64,000 bases of DNA from Lacticaseibacillus brantae DSM 23927 (GTDB lineage Bacteria; Bacillota; Bacilli; Lactobacillales; Lactobacillaceae), in NCBI RefSeq assembly GCF_001436115.1, contig NZ_AYZQ01000001.1, positions 248,001-312,000 of the forward strand. The letters are read 5' to 3'. Below, in pieces: positions 9,273-16,767 of the stretch; position 1 is the first letter of the stretch; the number at the start of each line of letters is the position of its first letter. The position numbers were made by a program, and so were the translations under genes. The notes under the pieces were generated by a model. It was not told the DNA's origin. It made no database searches and was given only the letters and a program-made list of their open reading frames with translations.

Positions 9273-9557
9273 ATGAAACCAAATTATCAGTATCCGCTCG
9301 ACTTTGACTGGACCAAAGCTGAGATGATTAAAGTAACAACATTTTATCAATTAGTGGAAGACGCGTATGAAAAAGGTGTCGATCGTGACAACTTGCTGGC
9401 TGCTTACAATGGGTTTAAGCAGGTTGTGCCGGACAAAGGGACCGAACGGCAATATGATCGCGACTTTGAAGATCAGTCCGGCTATTCGATTTATCAGACT
9501 GTGAAGGCCGCGCGCAGTGCCAAGCAGAAAATTCTGAAAATGGTGGTGAAATCATGA
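9273..9557 (+). CDS. UPF0223 family protein (YktA-like)
   Basis: A 94-aa soluble protein with PLDFDWTKAEMIKVTTFYQ near the start and SGYSIYQTVKAA near the end, features of the UPF0223 family. Function unknown. The gene starts 4 nt after the LDH-like gene, behind CAGGAG, and overlaps the next gene by 4 nt, so the three form one transcription unit. In Bacilli, UPF0223 genes are commonly found near an IMPase-family gene and typA, as here. Confidence 0.85.
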   Translation: MKPNYQYPLDFDWTKAEMIKVTTFYQLVEDAYEKGVDRDNLLAAYNGFKQVVPDKGTERQYDRDFEDQSGYSIYQTVKAARSAKQKILKMVVKS

Positions 9558-10333
9558 CCGTTGATGTCTATCGCTTACATGCTCAGGTGACGGCTTGGCT
9601 GCAAGCTAGTCGTATTCACGTTCAAGATGCCATGCGGCAGCCATTGGATGTGGCCACCAAGTCAAATCGCAATGATTTAGTGACGAATGTGGATCAGCAG
9701 AACCAGATTTTCTTGGCTGAACAAATTCAAACAGCCTACCCCAACGCCCATATTGAGGGGGAAGAGGGGACCGCTGACAAGATCAATCGCTTAGACGGCC
9801 TCGTGTTCTTTGTGGATCCCATCGATGGCACCATGAATTTCGTGAAGCAACGGGCACATTTTGCCATTATGATTGGCGTCTATGAAGATGGCCAACCTGT
9901 TTATGGGGCGATTATGGATGTCATGCAGAATGCGATTGTAGCCGGCGGACCAGAGCTTCCCGCTCGCGTGAATGACGTCTTGTTGCCTGCCTTACCTGAC
10001 TTAGCTTTAGCGGATGGCTTAATCGGGGTCAATGGTCCAATGCATGCCCATAACCGCCTGCACATTGCTGACATTGCGTTGGCAAGTTCGGGTGCGCGCA
10101 TGTCTGGTAGTGCCGGGATGGAATTCATGGAAATTGCGCAGAACCGGCAGCTGGGGTACATTTCTTTTCTTAAACCGTGGGACGTCGCTGCCGGCATGGC
10201 CATCGTTTCTGGTCAGGGCGTAGTGGTGACCCGGCCCGATGGCGGCCCGATTGATTTACTCAACGCAGGACTCGTGGTGGCAGCGACACCAAAAGCCCAT
10301 CAGGAAATCTTGACTTGGATGCAAACTAACTAA
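9554..10333 (+). CDS. Inositol monophosphatase family protein
   Basis: 259 aa with the metal-binding signatures of the IMPase/SuhB/FBPase-like family: IEGEEGT (first metal-binding Glu), DPIDGTMNFV (Asp-x-Ile-Asp-Gly-Thr core) and the C-terminal WDVAAGMAIV. These enzymes hydrolyse sugar or nucleotide phosphates with Mg2+. The true substrate in lactobacilli is not known, so I give no gene symbol. It overlaps the UPF0223 stop (ATGA) behind a GGTGG-type SD, which implies coupling. Confidence 0.9.
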   Translation: MTVDVYRLHAQVTAWLQASRIHVQDAMRQPLDVATKSNRNDLVTNVDQQNQIFLAEQIQTAYPNAHIEGEEGTADKINRLDGLVFFVDPIDGTMNFVKQRAHFAIMIGVYEDGQPVYGAIMDVMQNAIVAGGPELPARVNDVLLPALPDLALADGLIGVNGPMHAHNRLHIADIALASSGARMSGSAGMEFMEIAQNRQLGYISFLKPWDVAAGMAIVSGQGVVVTRPDGGPIDLLNAGLVVAATPKAHQEILTWMQTN

Positions 10334-10358
10334 GTTTGACACCGATTTTCTGAAAATA

Positions 10359-10387
10359 AAGACAAGCTTAGTTTGTTGTGTTATAAT
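10359..10387 (+). promoter_or_regulatory. typA promoter
   Basis: A perfect -10 TATAAT (10382-10387) has an AAGACA -35 17 nt upstream (10359-10364). A TTTGACA at 10336 is too far away to serve it. Confidence 0.55.
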
Positions 10388-10399
10388 TTCAATTCGAGT

Positions 10400-10424
10400 G
10401 CTGTGTCGTCCTGACGCAGCTTTT
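10400..10424 (+). terminator. Terminator-like hairpin in the typA leader (possible attenuator)
   Basis: GCTGTGTC (10400-10407) pairs with GACGCAGC (10413-10420) in an 8-bp stem with a 5-nt loop, and TTTT follows. It lies about 6 nt after the expected transcription start and 40 nt before the TypA start codon, so it could attenuate transcription or stabilise the mRNA 5' end. Confidence 0.4.
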
Positions 10425-10464
10425 AATTGCCTGAAAAAGCGTTATGCGAAAGGAAGTAGACAAT

Positions 10465-12312
10465 TTGAATACACGTGACGATATTCGAAACATTGCGATT
10501 ATTGCCCACGTCGACCACGGTAAGACCACCTTGGTTAACGAAATGCTTAAACAATCTGATACTTTAGATGAACACATCAACCTGCAAGACCGCGCGATGG
10601 ATACCAATGCCATTGAAAAGGAACGTGGGATCACGATTCTTTCCAAGAATACGGCGGTTCGTTTTGGTGACACCACGATTAACATCTTGGACACACCAGG
10701 ACACGCGGACTTCGGTGGTGAAGTTGAACGGATCATGAAGATGGTTGACGGTGTGCTGTTGGTTGTGGATGCCTTTGAAGGTACGATGCCACAGACCCGG
10801 TTCGTTCTGAAAAAGGCTTTGGAACAACACTTAGTGCCAATCGTTGTGATTAACAAGATTGACCGTCCAGGCGCTCGCCCTGAAGAAGTTGTTGACGAAG
10901 TCTTAGAACTCTTCATCGAACTTGGTGCTGATGACTCTCAACTTGAATTCCCAGTTGTGTACGCAAGTGCGATTAATGGGACAACCAGCATGGATTCCGA
11001 TCCTGCTGAACAAAAGCACACCATGGATCCATTGTTCAAGACAATCATCGAAACAATTCCCGCCCCAATTGATAACTCTGACGAACCTTTACAATTCCAA
11101 GTGTCCATGTTGGACTATAACGACTATGTTGGTCGGATTGGGATTGGCCGTGTGTTCCGGGGTCAAATTAAGATTGGTGACAACGTTTCAGTTATGAAAC
11201 TTGACGGTTCTAAGAAGAACTTCCGGGTGACGAAGTTGTTTGGTTTCTTCGGTTTAAACCGAGTTGAAATCAACGAAGCCAAAGCCGGCGATTTAATTGC
11301 GGTTTCTGGGATGGATGACATCTTCGTTGGTGAAACTGTGACCGCAGCTGACACCCCTGAAGCATTGCCAATCTTACGGATTGACGAACCAACCTTGCAG
11401 ATGCTCTTTGCCGCTAACGACAGTCCTTTTGCTGGTCGTGAAGGTAAGAACGTCACTGCTCGTAAGTTGGAAGACCGTTTGAAGTCACAATTGCAAACGG
11501 ATGTCTCATTACGAGTTGAAGATACCGATCAAGCTGGTGCTTGGTTAGTTTCTGGTCGTGGTGAATTGCATTTGTCCATCTTGGTGGAAGAAATGCGTCG
11601 TGAAGGCTTTGAACTCCAATTGGGTCGTCCTGAAGTTATCTACCGCGAAATTGATGGCGTATTGATGGAACCTTTCGAAATGGTTCAAATCGATACTCCT
11701 GAAGAATATACCGGTACGGTGATTGATGCGATGTCACAACGTAAGGGTGAAATGCAGAACATGGAAAATGAAGGTAACGGCCAAACTCGGTTGACCTTCT
11801 TGGCCCCTGCTCGTGGTCTCATCGGTTATTCAACCGAATTCCTTTCCGCTACCGGTGGTTATGGGATTATGAACCACACCTTTGAGAAGTACATGCCAGT
11901 GATTAAGAACTGGGAACCAGGCCGTCAAAACGGGGCTTTGGTTTCAATTAACTCTGGGTCTGCCACCACTTATAGCCTGCAAAGCATCGAAGATCGGGGT
12001 CAATTATTCATTGACGCTGGTGTCGAAGTGTACGAAGGTATGATTGTTGGACAAAACTCCCGTGAAAACGACATCGCGGTTAATGCAACGAAGGGTAAGA
12101 ACTTAACCAACACCCGTGCGTCTGGTAAAGACCATGCGGCTGCCATTAAGACCCCTAAGCACTTAACCCTTGAAGAATCCATTGAATTCTTGAATGATGA
12201 CGAATATTGCGAAGTAACGCCTGAAAACATCCGGTTACGGAAGAAGATTCTTGATACCAACGAACGGCAAAAGGCGCAAAAGCGTAAGAAGATTGCCGCA
12301 AACAAAGACTAA
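10465..12312 (+). CDS. typA: Translational GTPase TypA/BipA
   Basis: A ribosome-associated GTPase related to EF-G, involved in 50S assembly and growth under stress such as cold. Motifs: G1 AHVDHGKTT, switch region RGITI, G3 DTPGHADF and G4 NKIDRP, followed by the beta-barrel, EF-G-like and BipA-specific C-terminal domains. I chose the TTG at 10465 (reading NTRDDIRNIAI) because AAAGGAAG is 8 nt upstream and family members start there; an ATG at 10444 lacks an SD. The product is 615 aa, the usual length. It is monocistronic, with its own promoter and terminator. Confidence 0.95.
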   Translation: MNTRDDIRNIAIIAHVDHGKTTLVNEMLKQSDTLDEHINLQDRAMDTNAIEKERGITILSKNTAVRFGDTTINILDTPGHADFGGEVERIMKMVDGVLLVVDAFEGTMPQTRFVLKKALEQHLVPIVVINKIDRPGARPEEVVDEVLELFIELGADDSQLEFPVVYASAINGTTSMDSDPAEQKHTMDPLFKTIIETIPAPIDNSDEPLQFQVSMLDYNDYVGRIGIGRVFRGQIKIGDNVSVMKLDGSKKNFRVTKLFGFFGLNRVEINEAKAGDLIAVSGMDDIFVGETVTAADTPEALPILRIDEPTLQMLFAANDSPFAGREGKNVTARKLEDRLKSQLQTDVSLRVEDTDQAGAWLVSGRGELHLSILVEEMRREGFELQLGRPEVIYREIDGVLMEPFEMVQIDTPEEYTGTVIDAMSQRKGEMQNMENEGNGQTRLTFLAPARGLIGYSTEFLSATGGYGIMNHTFEKYMPVIKNWEPGRQNGALVSINSGSATTYSLQSIEDRGQLFIDAGVEVYEGMIVGQNSRENDIAVNATKGKNLTNTRASGKDHAAAIKTPKHLTLEESIEFLNDDEYCEVTPENIRLRKKILDTNERQKAQKRKKIAANKD

Positions 12313-12320
12313 TTTTTAGT

Positions 12321-12360
12321 TAAAAAACAGCCCTGCCAAGATGGCGAGGCTGTTTTTTTG
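12321..12360 (+). terminator. typA terminator
   Basis: AACAGCC and GGCTGTT close a hairpin with an inner TGCC/GGCG stem, followed by seven T. Confidence 0.85.
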
Positions 12361-12388
12361 TGTCGTAACCGTGAGTGGGCGCGGCGTA

Positions 12389-12397
12389 TGCTATAAT
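12389..12397 (+). promoter_or_regulatory. Extended -10 promoter of the ftsW gene cluster
   Basis: TGCTATAAT combines the TGn extension with a perfect TATAAT. No good -35 is visible 17 nt upstream, which the extended -10 may compensate for. Confidence 0.55.
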
Positions 12398-12471
12398 GGA
12401 ATAAATTTGTGGCCCAGTGATCAGTAACTGGTGTGAAGGGAGTCAGCGCAGTCAAGCTTGCGTGAATTACC

Positions 12472-13650
12472 GTGAAAAAACGACATTACTTAGATTTCTA
12501 TATTCTGGTTCCGACCTTAATTCTCATGGCCATCGGACTTGTCATGGTGTATTCAGCCAGTTCTTATTGGATTGTTAATATGTATCATTGGAGTGAAACG
12601 GCCGTCCTGGTGAAACAGGGAATTTTCGCGGTGCTGGGGGCTATTCTAGTCGTGGTGTTCTTCCATTTGCGCATCAGGGTGCTGCGAAATAAATGGTTCC
12701 TGTTGGTCAGCGTCCTGGTCACCATAGGCTTGCTTGCTTTGCTGATGGTGAAAGGCCATTTGGACCCGAGTTCAGCCGTCAATGGGGCGTCTTCATGGAT
12801 TCCAATTGGACCGTTTAATTTGCAACCATCTGAATTTGCTAAATTAGTGATTATTTTGTTTTTGGCCAACTTGTTAACCAACCGCCAAGATCAATTGGCA
12901 ACCTGGACCCGCAGTGATTTAGCCCATCAATGGGTGAGTCTCTTGTTCGTTTTGGCCATTATCGGACTGGTTTTCTTACAACCTGATACCGGTGGGGCCG
13001 CGATTTTGCTGCTAATCACCTTGGTTATGATTGCCAGCTCCGGGATTTCTGTTCGGATTGGTTTGGAGATGACCTTAGGGACTGGTGCGATTGTCGGGGC
13101 CGGTTACTATTTTCTGACTCATACGACCATTAAAGGCTTCGAGAAATACTACCAGTATCGCCGGATTCTGGCCGTCGCCCATCCCTTCGCTTGGCAAGCC
13201 AAGGAAGGGAACCAGATTGTCAATTCACTCTACGCCATCAATCACGGCGGTTTCTTCGGAGTGGGGCTGGGTATGAGTAGTCAGAAATTGGGCTACATCC
13301 CTGAACCGTATACTGATATGATTTTAGCCATTATTGCAGAGGAACTCGGCTTTATCGGCGCTGCACTTGTGGTAGGCTTACTCTTCTTCCTGATTATGCG
13401 CTTCTATCTAATCGGAATTCGCAGTCGGGATGCCTACCACAGTCTGTTGGCATACGGGATTGCGACAATGCTCCTGGTCCAAACTTTCTTTAATGTTGGG
13501 GCCGTCTTAGGACTCATTCCCATCACAGGGGTGACTTTACCGCTGATTAGTTATGGGGGCTCAAGTCTGTTTGTCGTTGCCATTGCGATTGGGATTATGT
13601 TGAATATTAGTGCGTCTGAACGAAAACAAAAAGAGAGCCAACTGAATTAG
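12472..13650 (+). CDS. ftsW: Peptidoglycan glycosyltransferase FtsW (SEDS family)
   Basis: A polytopic membrane protein of the FtsW/RodA/SpoVE family that polymerises lipid II during septal cell-wall synthesis. Signatures are MVYSASS in TM1, the PFNLQPSEFAKL block, GGFFGVGLGMSSQKLGYIPE and the C-terminal LIPITGVTLPLISYGG. 392 aa. The family and the neighbours (typA, ylbG, rsmD) favour FtsW over RodA. The GTG at 12472 is the only in-frame start that keeps the family N-terminus (MKKRHYLDFY). There is no SD in the 15 nt before it, unlike almost every other gene here. Confidence 0.9.
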   Translation: MKKRHYLDFYILVPTLILMAIGLVMVYSASSYWIVNMYHWSETAVLVKQGIFAVLGAILVVVFFHLRIRVLRNKWFLLVSVLVTIGLLALLMVKGHLDPSSAVNGASSWIPIGPFNLQPSEFAKLVIILFLANLLTNRQDQLATWTRSDLAHQWVSLLFVLAIIGLVFLQPDTGGAAILLLITLVMIASSGISVRIGLEMTLGTGAIVGAGYYFLTHTTIKGFEKYYQYRRILAVAHPFAWQAKEGNQIVNSLYAINHGGFFGVGLGMSSQKLGYIPEPYTDMILAIIAEELGFIGAALVVGLLFFLIMRFYLIGIRSRDAYHSLLAYGIATMLLVQTFFNVGAVLGLIPITGVTLPLISYGGSSLFVVAIAIGIMLNISASERKQKESQLN

Positions 13651-13673
13651 TGGTTGGTTATTGAGGTGGAGCC

Positions 13674-13982
13674 ATGTTTGAAGTTGTCCCGCGCCAAGGT
13701 TTAGTTGTTTGGGTCTATTCGCTCAAACAAATTAAGCAGTTGCGCCACTATGGAACGGTTTTGTATGTTTCAAAGAAAATGAAGTATGTTTATTTATATT
13801 TGGACGCCGATAGTTTGGAAGCAACGGCAGCCCGCATTCAAAAGCTGCGGTTTGTAAAAGCAGTGGAACCCTCACATCGGGGTGAATTAGCGACGACTTT
13901 TGGCGATCAACGCACTGCGTTCACGCCAACAGAAGAAGATGAAGAAGAAAAGAAGCGAGGTGCCGAACGTGCGCGTCATTAG
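13674..13982 (+). CDS. YlbG family protein (DUF2129)
   Basis: A small soluble protein of 102 aa in the DUF2129/YlbG family, with WVYSLKQIKQLRHYG and the KKMKYVYLYLDAD block. Function unknown; the family is limited to Firmicutes and usually precedes rsmD, as here. The last 20 residues are highly charged (EEDEEEKKR) and are encoded in the stretch that also carries the rsmD SD and start. The ATG follows GAGGTGGAG. Confidence 0.9.
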   Translation: MFEVVPRQGLVVWVYSLKQIKQLRHYGTVLYVSKKMKYVYLYLDADSLEATAARIQKLRFVKAVEPSHRGELATTFGDQRTAFTPTEEDEEEKKRGAERARH

Positions 13983-14532
13983 CGGACAATATGGTGGTCG
14001 CAGGCTTCAAGCGGTCCCTAGTGATCAAACTCGGCCGACAGCGGACAAAGTTAAGGAATCAATGTTTAACATGCTCGGACCATACTTTGATGGTGGTCGA
14101 GCCCTCGATTTATATGCGGGTACCGGCGCCCTCGGGATTGAGGCTGTGTCTCGGGGGATGGATCATGCCACTTTAGTGGACCGGCAGTTTCAGGCCATTA
14201 AAACCATTCATGCAAACCTGGAAATCACCAAGGAAGTCGACAAGTTCACTGTCATCAAGGCGCCGGTGGCCAAAGCATTGGCGCAGCTGAGTGCAAATGA
14301 GGACCAGTTTGACTTAATTATGCTTGATCCACCGTATGCCAAACAGGAGGCTTTAGCCCAATTAGCAGACTTTTTGGCGTTGCATTTATTGACGCCGACT
14401 GGACGCGTTATGATTGAAACAGGTTTAGATGTGGATTATCCTGAAACCATTCCAGGTTATACAATTTTGCGGCACCAGACCTATGGGGTCGCCCAAGTGC
14501 TGATTTTGGAAAGGACTGACCTTGATGGCTAG
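13969..14532 (+). CDS. rsmD: 16S rRNA (guanine(966)-N2)-methyltransferase
   Basis: Methylates G966 of 16S rRNA. The SAM-binding motif LDLYAGTGALGIEAVSRG and the catalytic DPPYAK (the NPPY-type motif of N2-methylguanine enzymes) are both present. I chose GTG 13969 (reading MRVISGQYGGRRL) because GAGG lies 8 nt upstream and this matches family starts; GTG 13960 or an upstream ATG would add unconserved residues. It overlaps ylbG by 14 nt and coaD by 8 nt, so translation is coupled. Confidence 0.93.
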   Translation: MRVISGQYGGRRLQAVPSDQTRPTADKVKESMFNMLGPYFDGGRALDLYAGTGALGIEAVSRGMDHATLVDRQFQAIKTIHANLEITKEVDKFTVIKAPVAKALAQLSANEDQFDLIMLDPPYAKQEALAQLADFLALHLLTPTGRVMIETGLDVDYPETIPGYTILRHQTYGVAQVLILERTDLDG

Positions 14533-15022
14533 AATTGCCTTGTTCCCAGGGAGTTTTGATCCCTTTACCAATGGGCACCTCGACACGGTGGTGCGTGCCA
14601 GTCAACTGTTTGATGAAGTCGTCATTGCGGCGATGACCAATACGGCTAAAAAGGCGCTTTTTGCACCCGACGAGAAAGTGACACTCATCGAGGCCGCGAC
14701 AGCACACTTAGATAATGTCCGGGTCGTCGCACAGGCCAATGGCTTGACCATCGACCTTGCACACAAATTAGACGCGCATTTCATTGTCCGCGGGCTACGC
14801 AACGCCAACGATTTAGCTTATGAGTCGGATATTGCCCGCGTGAATCAGAGTCTCGACGCTTCAATTGAGACAGTTTTCCTTTTGGCTAGCTCGCAGTATT
14901 TGGCTGTATCGTCTAGCATGATTAAAGAAGTGGCGCAATTTGGCGGTGACGTCTCAACATTAGTCCCTATGAATGTGGCCCAAGCACTACAGGCCAAGTT
15001 TGCTGAGGCCCAACATGACTAG
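14525..15022 (+). CDS. coaD: Phosphopantetheine adenylyltransferase
   Basis: Catalyses the penultimate step of coenzyme A synthesis, joining AMP from ATP to 4'-phosphopantetheine. The nucleotidyltransferase signatures are present: GSFDPFTNGH at residues 8-17 and the C-terminal SSSMIKEVAQFGGDV (an ISSTxxR-like motif in which the Arg is Glu-Val shifted). 165 aa, standard. ATG 14525 is preferred over TTG 14522 because AAAGGA is 9 nt before it. It overlaps rsmD upstream and the protease gene downstream. Confidence 0.94.
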   Translation: MARIALFPGSFDPFTNGHLDTVVRASQLFDEVVIAAMTNTAKKALFAPDEKVTLIEAATAHLDNVRVVAQANGLTIDLAHKLDAHFIVRGLRNANDLAYESDIARVNQSLDASIETVFLLASSQYLAVSSSMIKEVAQFGGDVSTLVPMNVAQALQAKFAEAQHD

Positions 15023-16061
15023 GCGCCATCCTTGGCGGTGGGCCGCCAGTGTCATTGCTGTGCTCTTCTTGGGGTGGGCATTGTTTGTGCCGACGAATCA
15101 GTATATCGAACAACCTGGTGATGCCACTGCCTTAGCGCCATTGGTGAAGGTGAATAAGCATCCTGATCGAGCTGATGGCCATTATTACTTAATGACAGTT
15201 GGGATTGCCGGTCCAGCCACCCCAGCAATGCTAGCTTGGAGTTACCTGCGGCCATTCACGGATCGCATTTCTGCTAGTGAGTTGATGGGAGATTCATCAA
15301 CCACAGAATACGATAATTTGCAGCATTTCTACATCACAAGCGCTGCCAACGCTGCAGTGGTTTCCGCCTTTAATGCCGCTAAGAAACCAGTTACGATTAA
15401 GCACAATGGCATTTACGTGATGTCTGTGTTGAAGAATTCACCCTTCGCAGGGGTTTTAAAGGTTGGGGATACAATCACCGCGATTAATGGTGAACATTAC
15501 ACTGCGGCAGATGCTTTTGTTGCGGCGATTAAGGCCAAAAAGGTTGGAAGTTCTGTCACAGTTACGTATGAGCGTAATGGTAAGACCCATGAGGCCGCGG
15601 GCAAGTTGATCCGGTTGCCTGGGACCACTAAGGCCGGGATAGGGATTACCTTGACTGAGAATACCTCAGTGACCAGCACGCCGACGGTCAAAATTGATGC
15701 TGGCAAGATTGGCGGTCCCAGTGCTGGGCTAATGTTTGCCCTGGAAACTTACGACGTGGTCAGTGGGAAGAATGTTCGGGCCGGACGCGAAGTCGCCGGG
15801 ACAGGTGAAATCAATACCGAAGGCGACGTTGGTCAAATTGGTGGTATCGATAAAAAAGTCTACGCGGCTAATCAACAAGGGGCGTCAATCTTCTTTGCGC
15901 CCAATCAACCAGCCACAGCAGCCATTAAGAAGCTCGATCCGACTTATGAAAATAATTACACGGTAGCTAAGCGCGCCGCTAAACAACTCAAAACAAAAAT
16001 GAAAATCGTGCCCGTCAAGACGTTACAGGATGCGATTGACTATCTTGAACGCACGAAATAA
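15015..16061 (+). CDS. PDZ and Lon-type membrane serine protease (SepM/YlbL family)
   Basis: 348 aa: one N-terminal membrane helix (about 9-28), an extracellular PDZ domain (about 125-200) and a C-terminal Lon-type protease domain. The catalytic dyad is visible as Ser near residue 235 in GGPSAGLMFALET and Lys near 280 in GGIDKKVYAA. Streptococcal SepM processes the competence peptide and Bacillus YlbL acts in DNA-damage recovery; the substrate here is unknown. The ATG at 15015 overlaps the end of coaD by 8 nt and follows GAGG. An ATG at 14973, inside coaD, lacks an SD. Confidence 0.88.
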   Translation: MTRRHPWRWAASVIAVLFLGWALFVPTNQYIEQPGDATALAPLVKVNKHPDRADGHYYLMTVGIAGPATPAMLAWSYLRPFTDRISASELMGDSSTTEYDNLQHFYITSAANAAVVSAFNAAKKPVTIKHNGIYVMSVLKNSPFAGVLKVGDTITAINGEHYTAADAFVAAIKAKKVGSSVTVTYERNGKTHEAAGKLIRLPGTTKAGIGITLTENTSVTSTPTVKIDAGKIGGPSAGLMFALETYDVVSGKNVRAGREVAGTGEINTEGDVGQIGGIDKKVYAANQQGASIFFAPNQPATAAIKKLDPTYENNYTVAKRAAKQLKTKMKIVPVKTLQDAIDYLERTK

Positions 16062-16074
16062 TTCTTGCCCCTTC

Positions 16075-16115
16075 CAAAATCCTGACACCAATGAGCTGGA
16101 GTCAGGATTTTTTTT
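16075..16115 (+). terminator. Terminator of the ftsW-sepM cluster
   Basis: AAATCCTGAC and GTCAGGATTT form a perfect 10-bp stem followed by a T-run. Confidence 0.88.
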
Positions 16116-16146
16116 GCGTAATTTTTAGGCAAAGGGAGGCGGTTTC

Positions 16147-16767
16147 ATGGATCAGATCAAGGTATGGGTGAGGCAATATTGGTATCTGTGTATTCTTGGT
16201 GTCTTCGGATTAGGCCTTGGCTGGTGGTGGTTTGGCCGCGGTAATGGGCCAGAACTTGCTGTCGGGTCCCCAGCGGTGGCCAGTGTGTCTCAATCCATGA
16301 GTAGCAGTCAGAATAGCGCCAGCAGCACGACAAGCAAGGCGGGGTTCGTCCATCTCAAGGGGGCAGTTAAGAAGCCGGGCTTGTACCCGGTCACCGAATC
16401 GACGCGTTGGGATGCGGTTGTGAAAGCCGCCGGTGGCTTACTACCTGATGCGGATCTCACTCAAGTTAATCTCGCTAAGATTGCCAGTGATCAAGAAACA
16501 CTCAATATCCCAATTATCGGGCAGTCATCCCAAGCGTCGGGCCAAGCAAGCGTGACCTCGACAAGTGGCGGGAGCATCAACCTTAATAGTGCCACTGCCG
16601 AGCAACTGCAAACATTGAGTGGTGTCGGCCCGAAGAAGGCGCAAGACATTATTGCTTACCGTGATGCCCATGGGGGCTTCAAGACCTTAGATGAACTCAA
16701 ATCGGTACCCGGTATTGGGGACAAAACATTTCAAAAGTTTGCGCCACAATTAACGCTGGGCCCATGA
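16147..16767 (+). CDS. comEA: Competence DNA-binding protein ComEA
   Basis: The DNA receptor of natural transformation, anchored in the membrane and binding duplex DNA outside the cell. Parts: a TM helix (about 12-29), a Ser/Ala linker, an SLBB domain (about 62-120, KGAVKKPGLYPV) and a C-terminal helix-hairpin-helix pair (INLNSATAEQLQTLSGVGPKKA and VPGIGDKT, about 140-196). The ATG follows AAAGGGAGG. I see no ComX cin-box (TACGAATA) in the short upstream gap. It overlaps comEC by 4 nt. Confidence 0.93.
   Translation: MDQIKVWVRQYWYLCILGVFGLGLGWWWFGRGNGPELAVGSPAVASVSQSMSSSQNSASSTTSKAGFVHLKGAVKKPGLYPVTESTRWDAVVKAAGGLLPDADLTQVNLAKIASDQETLNIPIIGQSSQASGQASVTSTSGGSINLNSATAEQLQTLSGVGPKKAQDIIAYRDAHGGFKTLDELKSVPGIGDKTFQKFAPQLTLGP

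Noticed and set aside
12433-12465. Short GTG ORF in the ftsW leader as a leader peptide
   Set aside because: Ten codons without an SD, and no sequence feature suggests regulation.
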